Source: Clostridiaceae bacterium (GTDB taxonomy: Bacteria; Bacillota; Clostridia; DSM-8532). Taken from it: a DNA stretch of 52,767 nt. Numbering within the stretch: position 1 is the first letter of the stretch; every line of letters begins with the position of its first letter. The stretch covers positions 1 to 52,767 of the forward strand of contig JAAXZX010000096.1 of assembly GCA_012719645.1 (NCBI GenBank), written 5' to 3'. Of the stretch, positions 31,955-41,265 are shown piece after piece. Under the pieces are notes generated by a model. It saw nothing but the letters and a program-made list of their open reading frames with translations, ran no database searches and was not told where the DNA came from. Both the position numbers and the translations under genes were made by a program.

Positions 31955-34444
31955 TTATCTTTCATTCATCCTTTTTAAAAATTCAATTGCGTCATCTTCA
32001 TCCAGGGGCTTGCTGATAAGATATCCCTGAATCTTGTCGCAGCCGAATTCAAGTAAATACTGCCTCTGTTTTTCGTACTCAACACCCTCTGCTACAACGC
32101 AATGCCCAAACTTATGGGCCATGGAAATGATGTCGCTTGCTATAGCCTTCTTCGGATCGTACGATAACAGGTTGTCTATAAATGCCTTGTCTATCTTCAG
32201 GCAGTTTATGTTCAGCTCACTTTCCCTTGCAAGGGAGGAATACCCGGTTCCGAAGTCGTCAATGGCTATGGACAATCCTTTGGCTTTCAGTTCGCCAAGT
32301 ATGCGGTTGATCTGATCATATTCCGAAGAAAATACGGATTCGGTTATCTCAAGGGCAACACTCCCAGGATTCACACCAAATGAGTCAATCATTTCAGATA
32401 AACTCGCCGAAAAGCCATCCGCCAACAACTGGATAACCGAAACGTTGATGGAAACAGTTATCTCTTTATACCCCTTTTCTATAAGCTTCCTGAGGAAACC
32501 CAGGGCCTGGCCGATAATCTTCATACCGATTGGAATGATGAGCTTTGTCTCCTCGGCAATGGGAATGAACTCCAAAGGCGGCACCCGTCCCAGCTTGCTG
32601 CTGGTCAGCCTTGCCAGGGCTTCGAACCCGGAAATCCGGTTCGTTCTAAGGTCAACCACGGGCTGGTATTGCAGGTACAGGCCGCAATCCTTAACGCATG
32701 ACGCAATGCTGGCAAGCTCATTCTTTATGTCATTCTTGCGGATTATCTGTTTCTCCAGTTCGTCGTCATAGAAACAGATGCCAAACTCCTTATCGCCTGC
32801 GCCCATCGCCTTTTCGGAAGCTATCAGCAGGTTCTGCAAAAGCCGGTCGGCATCCCACCCTTTATCAGGACTGATCTCAACAACTCCGATCCCGCCCGCC
32901 ATCCTTTCAATGGCAAGCATTGGTCCCAGAGTGCCTATAATGGAGTTGCAGAACTCAAGCAGTTCACTTTTCCCATGGTAGCCTTTCAGGTAAAAGGCAA
33001 ACTGGTACTCATGCGTGCTGAACAGCATTCTCCTGCCCGTACAGTACTTCATGAGGGCATTAGCGACATGTTTTATCAGGTCCTGCGTGTAATGGTACCC
33101 ATAGGTCATGACTATTGACTGTACGACACTCAGGTTAATGCCCACCAGGGCCCTTTTCTCGTCGGTCTGTATCCTGGAATCGGTGTCGAGAAGATCTTCC
33201 AGGTAATTCAGGTTATACAGGCCTGTATTCCTGTCATGCTCATTGCTGTATTTGAGCTTGTCCTCCATCTCTTTCCGGTCGGTAATATCGATGATGATTC
33301 CTTCAACGGCCTCAATTTCACCCTGCTCGGTGTAAATGCCTTCTCCCATCTCGAGGACCCATTTCCGTTCCCCGCTGGCGGTTATGATCTCATACTCATA
33401 CTTGAAGGGAAGCCTCCCGGGAAGGATGCGGTTCCATTCCTCCCAGAGGAGTTCGCGATATTCCGGCGCGATTATATCGTTGAAGCATATCTCCTTGTTG
33501 TACAGAAGGCTTTCAGGCGGATAGCCTGTCAGCCTGTAGCAGCCCTCCGAAACATACTGCATGGTCCAATCCCGATCGAAATTGCATCTGTAGGCCAGTC
33601 CGGGCAGATGTGAAAGAAGCACCGATTTGCTGCGCTCGCTCTCACTCAGGGCTTTTTCAATGTTTTTACGCTCGGTTATATCCTGGACCAGGCAGATATG
33701 GTTATATCGATGCTCACTGGACAGTGTCAGGGTTGCCACGATCATGTGCACCCAAACCTCTGAGCCGTCCGGCTTAATAAGCCGCTTGTCCATTGAATAA
33801 CTGTCGATTTCGCCTGCCTTGAGCCTCTTATAGTTTTTCAGATCCTCTTCAAGATCATCGGGATGAGTTATATTTGCCCATCCCAGCCTAAGCAGTTCTT
33901 CCCTGCTTCTCCCGCTGATTCTTTCAAACATGGGATTGACACTGAAATAGGGGTTTTCTTCCTCGGTAACGGGCTCAAAATTATGGGAAACAGCTATTCC
34001 GATAGGCGCCTGGTTGAATATTGTTTCTACGGTCAGCCCCTGCTCCTTGATCTTTTTCTCCAGTTCCCGCTGAATTCCGAGAAGTTCGGCATGGACCCTG
34101 ATCCTGGCCGCCAGCGCTTCCATATGGATGGGCTTTCTGATATAATCTACCGCTCCCAGCTGCAATCCTTTGATTTCATTCTCCAGTTCCTCGTAGATGG
34201 TCAGAATGATTACCCGTGTCTTTCCCAGCCGGTCATTGGACTTCAATGCTTCCAGCACCTGGAATCCATCCATTCCGGGCATGTTAAGATCCAGGATTAT
34301 AAGGTCAATATCCTTATGCTCCTCAATCATACGCATGGCTTCATAACCGTCGCCTGCCGTTATGACATCGTAACTGTTCAGCATCTTTTGAATGAGCAGC
34401 CGGTCTGTCGCAGAATCATCTACTACCAGAATCTTGAATGGCAT
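31955..34444 (-). CDS. response regulator with PAS domains, degenerate GGDEF and EAL (c-di-GMP phosphodiesterase)
   Basis: 829 residues. The receiver is at about 1-120: VDDS, phospho-acceptor in LIILDLNMPGMDG, and Lys in YIRKPI. Two PAS domains follow at about 140-270 and 275-390, with PAC-like ends (DITERK, DITDRK). A GGDEF-like domain at about 395-560 has STHEYQ in place of the GGDEF loop, so it is not a cyclase. The EAL domain (about 570-825) keeps its catalytic set: GFEALAR, NVSVIQL, EITES, DDFGTGYSS, KIDK, AEGVE and QGY. It should hydrolyse c-di-GMP in response to phosphorylation. Its partner is probably the hybrid kinase gene 55 bp upstream. Confidence 0.93.
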   Translation of the reverse strand: MPFKILVVDDSATDRLLIQKMLNSYDVITAGDGYEAMRMIEEHKDIDLIILDLNMPGMDGFQVLEALKSNDRLGKTRVIILTIYEELENEIKGLQLGAVDYIRKPIHMEALAARIRVHAELLGIQRELEKKIKEQGLTVETIFNQAPIGIAVSHNFEPVTEEENPYFSVNPMFERISGRSREELLRLGWANITHPDDLEEDLKNYKRLKAGEIDSYSMDKRLIKPDGSEVWVHMIVATLTLSSEHRYNHICLVQDITERKNIEKALSESERSKSVLLSHLPGLAYRCNFDRDWTMQYVSEGCYRLTGYPPESLLYNKEICFNDIIAPEYRELLWEEWNRILPGRLPFKYEYEIITASGERKWVLEMGEGIYTEQGEIEAVEGIIIDITDRKEMEDKLKYSNEHDRNTGLYNLNYLEDLLDTDSRIQTDEKRALVGINLSVVQSIVMTYGYHYTQDLIKHVANALMKYCTGRRMLFSTHEYQFAFYLKGYHGKSELLEFCNSIIGTLGPMLAIERMAGGIGVVEISPDKGWDADRLLQNLLIASEKAMGAGDKEFGICFYDDELEKQIIRKNDIKNELASIASCVKDCGLYLQYQPVVDLRTNRISGFEALARLTSSKLGRVPPLEFIPIAEETKLIIPIGMKIIGQALGFLRKLIEKGYKEITVSINVSVIQLLADGFSASLSEMIDSFGVNPGSVALEITESVFSSEYDQINRILGELKAKGLSIAIDDFGTGYSSLARESELNINCLKIDKAFIDNLLSYDPKKAIASDIISMAHKFGHCVVAEGVEYEKQRQYLLEFGCDKIQGYLISKPLDEDDAIEFLKRMNER

Positions 34445-34499
34445 CCTGCACCCTCCTTACACAAGCATGTACATCAATGCCTACCAAACTGCCATGCTC

Positions 34500-37364
34500 T
34501 TACTTAATATATCGATCAATCTCCTCAAGCAGTTGTGTGAACAGTTTAAGGAATTTTCCCATCAGGAACTCTGTTTCCTTGTCATTACCTTCATGCAGGG
34601 CTTTCTGCAATGCGGTGGATACCTCGTAAACCTCTGAAGCCCCGATGCTCCCCAGGCTGCCCCGGATTTTATGTATAATCTTTGCCGCCTCATCGTGCCT
34701 TTTTTCAACGATTGCCGAGGCAAGACCGCCCAGGGTTTCGCCGTTCTCATTGCGAAACTCGGCTAAAACCTGCTTGTAAATCTCGGGGTCTCCCCCGACG
34801 CTTCGAAGTCCTGCGGACAGGTCCAGCACACCTGTCTCCGGTTCTTCACGATCCCTTTTCTCTATAATATCCGTGACCCTCCTGGCAAAATCCTCAGGGT
34901 TGAAAGGTTTACTGATACAATGATGGATCCCGTACTGCCGGCATTTTTCCAGGACTCCTCCAACCACGTCCGCTGTCAGCGCCACAATGGGCACGTTACC
35001 GGATATCCTTCTTATTTCACTGGCAGCTTCATAACCATCCATGACCGGCATATGCAAATCCATCAGTACCAGGTCCACACTGTCATGGTGACGCTGGTAC
35101 ATCTCAACGGCTTCCTTGCCGTCCCCGGCAATCAGCAGTTCAATGCCCGCCTGCTGCAGTAGGGACTTGACTATCAGCTGGTTGGTTTTGTTATCTTCGG
35201 CCAGTAAAACGATATATCTCTTTTCGGGCATTTGCAGCTCCTCGGTCCTGCTTTCAGCGGCGGGCGATGCCTTGGGCGCGAATAAATCCAGGATGCCGTT
35301 GAAAAGTATGGACGGAATGATGGGTTTCCCTATGCCAAGATCAATTCCGTACTGGTCGAGCTTCTCAAGCAGGTCCTCCCTCATCATGGGTAACAGCATG
35401 ATGATTTTCGGCATCCTCTTGATCCTGCCGCTGCTGCGTATGGACTCAATATATTTTATACCACCTTCCTGCGGGGTGTTATAATCCACGATAAACAGAT
35501 CAAAGGGCTGTAAAGATCCGTTGCCCTCGGCTTCCAGCATGCTTGCCGCGCTGGTCTGGGAACTGGTCAGCTCATATTGCAGCCCGAAATTCCCAAGATA
35601 GTTCCCAATGAGGTTCATGTCCTCCACCGATTTGTCCAGCACCAGCACCCTGATATCCTTCAATTGTCCGGGCGGCAGGATACCCAGGCTTGTCGCTTCC
35701 TTTTCCCTGTCGATATCCAGGGACAAATCGACGATAAATGTAGAGCCCGCCCCTGGCGTGCTGAAAACCTGAATTCTGCCACCCATCATGTCCACCAGGC
35801 TCTTGACAATGGACAGCCCCAGACCGGTTCCTCCGAAGCGGCGGGTTATGCTGCTGTCACCCTGTACAAACGGCTTGAAGAGGCTATTGACCTGCTCCTG
35901 GGTCATGCCGATGCCGGTATCCTGCACCGAGAAGGACAGGTGATACCTGTCGTTTTCCCTTGCCACAAGCCTGACCTCCAGCGAGACCTCACCCTCGCTG
36001 GTGAACTTTGCCGCATTGCTCAGGAGGTTAACGAGTATCTGTTCTATCCTCTTGGCGTCTCCGTAGAACCAGCTGGGAACAGCGGGATCTTTATAAAACC
36101 TGAAGTTGATTCCCTGTTCCTCGATCTTGTACGAGATGATATTGACCACGTCCTCGATGACCTGGTCCAGGTTGAATGATGCCGTCTCAAGTTCCACTTT
36201 CCCGGCCTCGATCCTGGAGAAATCAAGGATATCGTTGATGATGTTCAGCATATTGCTGGCCGCCTGCCTTATCCGGTCGGCATACAATTTCTGGGTGGAA
36301 GACAGGTCTGTTTTTTTAAGGAGATAGGACATTCCCATGATAGCATTCAGCGGGGTCCGTATCTCATGGGAAATTCTGGCCAGGAAGTTTGACTTGAACT
36401 CATTGGCTTCATCCGCCTCACGTTTTGCCTTTTCCAGGTCGGCCTGGATCAGGAGACGTTGTTTTATCTCCTTCCTTAACCGGATATTCCACAGGAAAGA
36501 CACAACCATCATAACTGCCAATAATGAGCCGGCTATCAGAACAATCCGAAAGACGGGGCCATAGTTGATCTCCGATTCAAAACCAACCCACCTGGATATA
36601 ATGGCGTTTTTCTCTTCCATGGAGATATCGGCGAGAGCCTTGTTTATGATGTCTGCCAATACAGGCCAGTCCCTGCGTACGGCGAAATGCAGGGACTGCT
36701 GCTTTTCACCCTCGAAAGCGATAAACCTCAGGTTGGTCAGCGTGTTTATACGCGCAAGGTAGCTGATGGTGGCAAGATTGCCCACGAATACCCGCTCGTT
36801 TCCATGGGCCACATGGGTCAGGGCTGTTTCGGCGGAATCGTACAGACTCAGGTTGATCTTTGGGTATCCAAGGAGATAACTGTGGTGTGAACTGTTTCTT
36901 TGCACTGCAACAGTAAGCCCGGCAAGATCATCGATATCGGTAATGCCGGTATCGGTTGCACGGGTCACAATAACACGTCTGAAATTAATATAGGGTTCGG
37001 AAAAAAGAAAATACCTTTCCCGCTCGCTGGTCAGGGATATCGCGGGCAGCATATCAATCTCTCCTGACAAAGCCTGATCGTATACCTCCGGCCATGTCAG
37101 CCCTTCCGCGACCTGGAACTGCAGTCCCGTCCTCTCGCTGATCAATGATAGAAAATCCGCGGCGATTCCCTTGTATTCACCATCTTCATCGATGAACTCA
37201 TAGGGCACAAACTTGGGATCCACACCGATCCGGATGACAGGATGCCGTTCCATAAATGCAATCTCTTCCTCGGTCCAGTTGATTAGCCCCGCTGCCACAC
37301 AAGGTCCTGTCATTGTGGCAGCCATTGCAAAACATGCAAAAATCAGGGCCAGAACCTTTTTCAT
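34500..37364 (-). CDS. BvgS-like hybrid sensor histidine kinase
   Basis: 954 residues. A signal peptide (1-24) is followed by an extracytoplasmic SBP_bac_3 domain (about 28-265: IRIGVDPKFVPYEFIDEDGEYKG...). A membrane helix (about 272-292) leads into a HisKA domain with H-box FLARISHEIRTPLN and an HATPase with N box LSNAAKF, DTGIGM and GGTGLGLSI. Two receivers come next: the first has Asp in FIVDYNTP, and the second, more canonical, has VLMDLHMPVMDG. The protein ends with an HPt domain (HKIRGSLGSIGA near 900). A solute-binding sensor of this type senses small ligands such as amino acids. It probably relays phosphate to the EAL response regulator downstream. Confidence 0.94.
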   Translation of the reverse strand: MKKVLALIFACFAMAATMTGPCVAAGLINWTEEEIAFMERHPVIRIGVDPKFVPYEFIDEDGEYKGIAADFLSLISERTGLQFQVAEGLTWPEVYDQALSGEIDMLPAISLTSERERYFLFSEPYINFRRVIVTRATDTGITDIDDLAGLTVAVQRNSSHHSYLLGYPKINLSLYDSAETALTHVAHGNERVFVGNLATISYLARINTLTNLRFIAFEGEKQQSLHFAVRRDWPVLADIINKALADISMEEKNAIISRWVGFESEINYGPVFRIVLIAGSLLAVMMVVSFLWNIRLRKEIKQRLLIQADLEKAKREADEANEFKSNFLARISHEIRTPLNAIMGMSYLLKKTDLSSTQKLYADRIRQAASNMLNIINDILDFSRIEAGKVELETASFNLDQVIEDVVNIISYKIEEQGINFRFYKDPAVPSWFYGDAKRIEQILVNLLSNAAKFTSEGEVSLEVRLVARENDRYHLSFSVQDTGIGMTQEQVNSLFKPFVQGDSSITRRFGGTGLGLSIVKSLVDMMGGRIQVFSTPGAGSTFIVDLSLDIDREKEATSLGILPPGQLKDIRVLVLDKSVEDMNLIGNYLGNFGLQYELTSSQTSAASMLEAEGNGSLQPFDLFIVDYNTPQEGGIKYIESIRSSGRIKRMPKIIMLLPMMREDLLEKLDQYGIDLGIGKPIIPSILFNGILDLFAPKASPAAESRTEELQMPEKRYIVLLAEDNKTNQLIVKSLLQQAGIELLIAGDGKEAVEMYQRHHDSVDLVLMDLHMPVMDGYEAASEIRRISGNVPIVALTADVVGGVLEKCRQYGIHHCISKPFNPEDFARRVTDIIEKRDREEPETGVLDLSAGLRSVGGDPEIYKQVLAEFRNENGETLGGLASAIVEKRHDEAAKIIHKIRGSLGSIGASEVYEVSTALQKALHEGNDKETEFLMGKFLKLFTQLLEEIDRYIK

Positions 37365-37687
37365 AAACGCCCCCTCAATACGTTAGCTCATTCCCAAGCT
37401 GCCTGCTCATTTGAAAGACCTTATCGAATGATATCCATCCTGGTTACACCATGATTCCTGTGTTAAAATACATAAGCCGCTTCTGAGGCTCCATTGGGAG
37501 CCTAAACCAAAGAACGGGAGGTTGAAATCGTCATAGGAAAAAAAATGGGTACAGATACTTCTATACCCATTGATAAGGATTATAAACAACATTGACAGCA
37601 ATTATTCCGGAACTCACCGGCACACTGGCAAAGGAATGCTGCCTTTGTATATGTGAAGGGGTATCAATGAAAACACTGGCTTTGCCT
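37365..37687. other. intergenic region between the sensor kinase and the dehydrogenase
   Basis: 323 bp. The only clear structure apart from the terminator below is a short hairpin, AGGCTCC-ATT-GGGAGCCT, near 37480-37500. A promoter for the kinase must lie here but I could not find boxes that match well. No coding potential is convincing. Confidence 0.5.
37533..37571 (-). terminator. terminator downstream of the SDR gene
   Basis: Stem AATGGGTA (37544-37551) / TACCCATT (37564-37571). On the minus strand it is followed by a run of eight T (ATTTTTTTTCC). Confidence 0.8.
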
Positions 37688-38440
37688 TCAGCAGCAGGTT
37701 ACACCCCCGTCGATCGGCAGACTGACACCGTTGATAAAGGATGCCTCATCACTTGCAAGGTACAACACCGCATAGGCAACATCCTCAACGGTCGCCAGCC
37801 TTCCGAGGGGCACCTCGTCAAATCGCTCGCGCCTTCTTTCAGGATCCTGAAGAAATACCTCGGTTAAAGGTGTAAGGACGGTGCTGGGATGGATGGAATT
37901 GCACCTGATACCGTACCTGGCGTAACGCGAGGCCACCGCCTTGGTTAACAGCGTAACCGCTCCCTTGGTAGCTGTGTATGCTTCGGGAGTATATTTATGG
38001 CCAATGAGCCCGCAGACCGAGGATGTGTTTATGATGACGCCGCCGCCCTGCCTGCGCATAACCGGGATGGAGTATTTGCACCCCAGGAAGACACTGCCGG
38101 TGTTTACGAGCATCATCTTCTGCCATTCATCTATGGACATTTCCTCTATGGGCTTTCGGATATTGATCCCCGCGTTGTTTACAAGTACGTCTATACGGCC
38201 TGACAATGCGACGATGTCGTCCACGACGGTCTTCCATTCAATTTCACTGGTAAGGTCGATTTTTTTGAAATGCGCACGTCCGCCGCTATTTACAATCTCT
38301 CCGGCGATCCCGGCTCCCCGCTGTTCGTCCAGGTCAAGCAGGTACACCTCCGCCCCGTTTTCTGCCAGGCACTTCCCTATGGCGGCTCCCAGGCCGCCTG
38401 CGCCGCCCGTGACCAGTATTACCTTATCCTTTACATTCAT
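37688..38440 (-). CDS. short-chain dehydrogenase/reductase, FabG-like
   Basis: 250 residues. It has TGGAGGLGAAIG at 11-22, DLDEQRG, NNAGINIRKP near 89, catalytic Ser in NTSSVCG, YTATKGAV, and the C-terminal SFINGVSLPIDGG. This is the classical SDR group that covers FabG and many sugar-alcohol and hydroxyacid dehydrogenases. It ends in Cys-Cys, which is uncommon. It follows the 3-hydroxyisobutyrate-dehydrogenase-like gene by about 60 bp, so the two probably share an operon and a substrate path. Confidence 0.88.
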   Translation of the reverse strand: MNVKDKVILVTGGAGGLGAAIGKCLAENGAEVYLLDLDEQRGAGIAGEIVNSGGRAHFKKIDLTSEIEWKTVVDDIVALSGRIDVLVNNAGINIRKPIEEMSIDEWQKMMLVNTGSVFLGCKYSIPVMRRQGGGVIINTSSVCGLIGHKYTPEAYTATKGAVTLLTKAVASRYARYGIRCNSIHPSTVLTPLTEVFLQDPERRRERFDEVPLGRLATVEDVAYAVLYLASDEASFINGVSLPIDGGVTCC

Positions 38441-38502
38441 TTATTTCCACCCCTATGACCCCATGGGAAACGCAGCGCGCTATATGTCGCGTATTGCCGG
38501 AA

Positions 38503-39390
38503 TCAATCCCGGATAGTAGCTCCGGCCAGGTTCTCGTAATACCTCAGGAGCGCGCTGTGGTCTTCTATATCATAATTATTGGCTTTCAGCCACTGCATCA
38601 TTTCCATCACTACGGAGGTCAGCGGCAGCGGCGCCCCATATTCATGGCCGGTTTCAAGGACGTTGTTCAGATCCTTGATATGCAGCGCAATGCGGAAGCC
38701 AGGCTTAAAGTTGCCCTGTATCATCATCGGAGCCTTCGCTTCCATAACCGTGCTTCCTGCAAGGCCTCCCCTTATGGCCTTGAATATCACTTCAGGATCT
38801 ACGCCGGCCTTCTTGCCCAGGACCAATGCCTCCGAAAGCGCTGCAATGTTGGCGGCAACGATGATCTGGTTCGCAAGCTTGGTGGTATTCCCCGCGCCTA
38901 CATCTCCGCACAACACGGCAGAACTGCCCATAACCATAAGGATATCGTATACCTTGTCAAATATCTCCTTTTTGCCGCCGACCATGATGGACAGGGTCCC
39001 GTCAATTGCCTTCGGTTCTCCGCCGCTGACGGGCGCGTCCAGCATATGTGCTCCCTTTTTGCTGAGACCCTCCGCAATCTCCTTGGACGCGGCAGGAGCG
39101 ATGGAACTCATATCGATAAGTATGGCATCCTTCTGAATGCCTTCAATGATACCTTTTTCCCCGAAAACGACCTCCTTGACATGGGGCGAATTAGGCAGCA
39201 TGGTGATGATAACGCTGGTCTTCTCCGCAACTTCCTTTGCGCTGGATGCGACCTCGGCCCCCGCTTCCCTGAGATCCTCAACCGGCTTTGGGTTAATGTC
39301 GTAAACAACCAGCGAATACCCCGCGTCAATAAGATTAAGCGCCATAGGTTTGCCCATGATCCCAAGTCCGATGAATCCAATACGTTTCAT
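38503..39390 (-). CDS. NAD-dependent beta-hydroxyacid dehydrogenase (GarR/HIBADH family)
   Basis: 295 residues. It has the Rossmann site IGFIGLGIMGKPMALNL (residues 3-19), substrate loop DAPVSGGEPKAIDGTLSIMVGG near 118 and the catalytic Lys region GAGNTTKLANQI near 167. This is the family of tartronate semialdehyde reductase, 3-hydroxyisobutyrate dehydrogenase and related enzymes. Specificity cannot be read directly. It is transcribed divergently from a FadR-type regulator, suggesting control by it and a role in a sugar-acid or polyol pathway together with the split transketolase. Confidence 0.9.
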   Translation of the reverse strand: MKRIGFIGLGIMGKPMALNLIDAGYSLVVYDINPKPVEDLREAGAEVASSAKEVAEKTSVIITMLPNSPHVKEVVFGEKGIIEGIQKDAILIDMSSIAPAASKEIAEGLSKKGAHMLDAPVSGGEPKAIDGTLSIMVGGKKEIFDKVYDILMVMGSSAVLCGDVGAGNTTKLANQIIVAANIAALSEALVLGKKAGVDPEVIFKAIRGGLAGSTVMEAKAPMMIQGNFKPGFRIALHIKDLNNVLETGHEYGAPLPLTSVVMEMMQWLKANNYDIEDHSALLRYYENLAGATIRD

Positions 39391-39421
39391 AACCAGTCCC
39401 TCCTAATAGATAACACATGAC

Positions 39422-39430
39422 ATGTATTAC
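39422..39430. promoter_or_regulatory. candidate regulator half-site ATGTATTAC
   Basis: ATGTATTAC at 39422-39430 is the inverse of GTAATACAT at 39585-39593. The two words face each other across the divergent promoters, one near each start. They are candidate sites for the adjacent FadR-type regulator. Confidence 0.4.
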
Positions 39431-39563
39431 ATATCACTTTATAAATCTATGCTATTTTTATGAATCAATAAAGTCAATATATATATATCACAAATACTGC
39501 CACGAAATTTACATACAATTAAAATATGGCCCTCTTCTCTTCTTGCAATAAAAATAAAAATCA

Positions 39564-39593
39564 TATAATATTAGAAGTATAGACGTAATACAT
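39564..39593 (+). promoter_or_regulatory. promoter of the FadR-type regulator with candidate operator
   Basis: TATAAT lies at 39564-39569, preceded by TTCTTG or TTGCAA about 15-18 bp upstream. GTAATACAT (39585-39593) is just past the predicted start and repeats partly as ATAATACAA. Confidence 0.45.
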
Positions 39594-39616
39594 AATACAA
39601 CAAAAAGGGATGTCGT

Positions 39617-40312
39617 ATGGCGATTAAACCGATAAAACGGAAAACAGTCAGCGATGAGGTTCTTGAGCAGATCAAGGATAATATCATTTCGGGGGAATGG
39701 GCGCCCGGCACCAAGATACCGGGAGAAATGGACCTGGCCGAGATGTTCGGGGTCAGCAGGGTTTCAATAAGGCAGGCTATCCATCGCCTTGTGGGCATGG
39801 GTGTCCTTACTATCCGGAGAGGCGAAGGCACCTTTGTCTCGGAGGTACTCCCGAAGGATTACTTCAATGCGCTTCTGCCCGTGCTTATGATTGAAGCGGC
39901 AGACCTGGCCGAGACACTGGAATTCCGGGCCATGATCGAGATCGAAAGCGCCAGGTTCGCCGCCCGGAGAGCAACCGATGAAGATATCTCCCGGATGGAG
40001 AAAGCCCTGGCCAACATGAAAAAATGCCAGGGAAACTACAAGGAATTCGCAATTGAGGACCTGAACTTCCATACTGCTATTGCGCTGGCCACACATAACA
40101 GCGTTGTGGTCAAGGTAACCACCATCCTGCACGACATGCTGAAGGACTCCATGGAAGAAATAGTCAGGCTCAGGGGGTTCCAGGACGGGCTGCATTATCA
40201 CGCCAGGATCCTGGACGCGATAAAGAACAGGGATGCCGTTGCAGCGGCTGAACTGATGAAGGAGCACATCGTTGCTGCCATCAAGGATGTCAGGAAGAAG
40301 TCCGGGTTGTAG
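39617..40312 (+). CDS. FadR/GntR-family transcriptional regulator
   Basis: 231 residues. The N-terminal winged helix (residues 12-75: SDEVLEQIKDNIISGEWAPGTKIPGEMDLAEMFGVSRVSIRQAI...RRGEGTFV) is GntR-type. The C-terminal all-helical FCD domain (about 95-225) carries the expected Asp/His metal positions (DLNFHTAIALATHN, YHARILDAI). FCD regulators respond to small carboxylic acids. It stands between the dehydrogenase pair and the transketolase genes, and probably represses both sides. Confidence 0.93.
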   Translation: MAIKPIKRKTVSDEVLEQIKDNIISGEWAPGTKIPGEMDLAEMFGVSRVSIRQAIHRLVGMGVLTIRRGEGTFVSEVLPKDYFNALLPVLMIEAADLAETLEFRAMIEIESARFAARRATDEDISRMEKALANMKKCQGNYKEFAIEDLNFHTAIALATHNSVVVKVTTILHDMLKDSMEEIVRLRGFQDGLHYHARILDAIKNRDAVAAAELMKEHIVAAIKDVRKKSGL

Positions 40313-40428
40313 TTCATATATCTTCCCCGGCTGACCGTCAATAGCCGCGCATTTATGCAGTGGTGATTGTAATATAACATACAACCGGAGTTTATTAAGA
40401 TCATAATAACCTGATGACAGGAGCTGGT

Positions 40429-41250
40429 ATGATGAATTGCTCAGTCGAGGAACTGAAGAAAAAGGCAAAATCCATCCGCCTTAACATCGTAAAGATGGTC
40501 GGGCCTGGAAAAGCCGGCCATTTCGGCGGCTCATGCTCACTGGCAGAGATTGTGTCCGTGCTGTACTTCCGGAAGATGAGGCACTACCCCGAAGATCCGA
40601 AATGGGAAGACAGGGACAGGCTGATCCTCAGCAAAGGGCACGGGGCAATAGTACAGTACGCGGCTCTGGCTATGTGCGGTTATTTTCCCATGGATGAATT
40701 ATGGAACCTTAAGAAACTCGGCTCAATGCTCCAGGGACACCCGGACATGAAGAAAACGCCGGGCATTGAGGCCAATACCGGTTCCCTCGGGCAGGGACTG
40801 TCCATATCCTGCGGAATCGCCGCCGGGGCGAAACTGGACGGGAAAGACTACAAGGTATATTGTATCGTTGGCGATGGGGAGACCGCCGAAGGACAGATCT
40901 GGGAAGCAGCAATGGCGGCATCATTCTACAAGCTGGATAACCTGGTCGGCATCCTGGACTGCAACAGGATCCAGGCCACAGGTCCCATTGCCGAACGTTT
41001 TGACATCAACCCTGTCAAAGAGAAGTGGCTGGCCTTTGGATGGCATGTCATAGAGATCGACGGCCATGACGTTGAACAGATAATATCCGCATTGGACCAG
41101 GCTGATAAAGTCACCGGGAAGCCCACCATGATCATCGCGCATACCGTCAAGGGAAAGGGTATTCCTTTCGCCGAGAACACCGCGGCTTTCCATAACGGTA
41201 TCATGACCCGGGAACAGTATGAAACGGCCTGCCTGGCCTTGATGGATTAA
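40429..41250 (+). CDS. transketolase, N-terminal (thiamine-diphosphate-binding) subunit
   Basis: 273 residues. ATG 40429 and ATG 40432 are both possible, with AGGAG 5 or 8 nt upstream. It carries the ThDP pyrophosphate domain: KSIRLNIVKMVGPGKAGHFGGSCSLAEI, DRLILSKGHGA, TGSLGQGLS and the GDGETAEGQIWEA...N Mg/ThDP motif. It is followed after 15 bp by the C-terminal half, so the enzyme is a split transketolase. Such pairs in Clostridia often serve dedicated catabolic routes rather than the main pentose-phosphate pathway (inference). Confidence 0.94.
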   Translation: MMNCSVEELKKKAKSIRLNIVKMVGPGKAGHFGGSCSLAEIVSVLYFRKMRHYPEDPKWEDRDRLILSKGHGAIVQYAALAMCGYFPMDELWNLKKLGSMLQGHPDMKKTPGIEANTGSLGQGLSISCGIAAGAKLDGKDYKVYCIVGDGETAEGQIWEAAMAASFYKLDNLVGILDCNRIQATGPIAERFDINPVKEKWLAFGWHVIEIDGHDVEQIISALDQADKVTGKPTMIIAHTVKGKGIPFAENTAAFHNGIMTREQYETACLALMD

Positions 41251-41265
41251 GGAGGGGGCATTGCT

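Noticed and set aside
37592-37867. Plus-strand frame of 91 codons
   Set aside because: It overlaps the 3' end of the SDR gene antisense and has no family resemblance.
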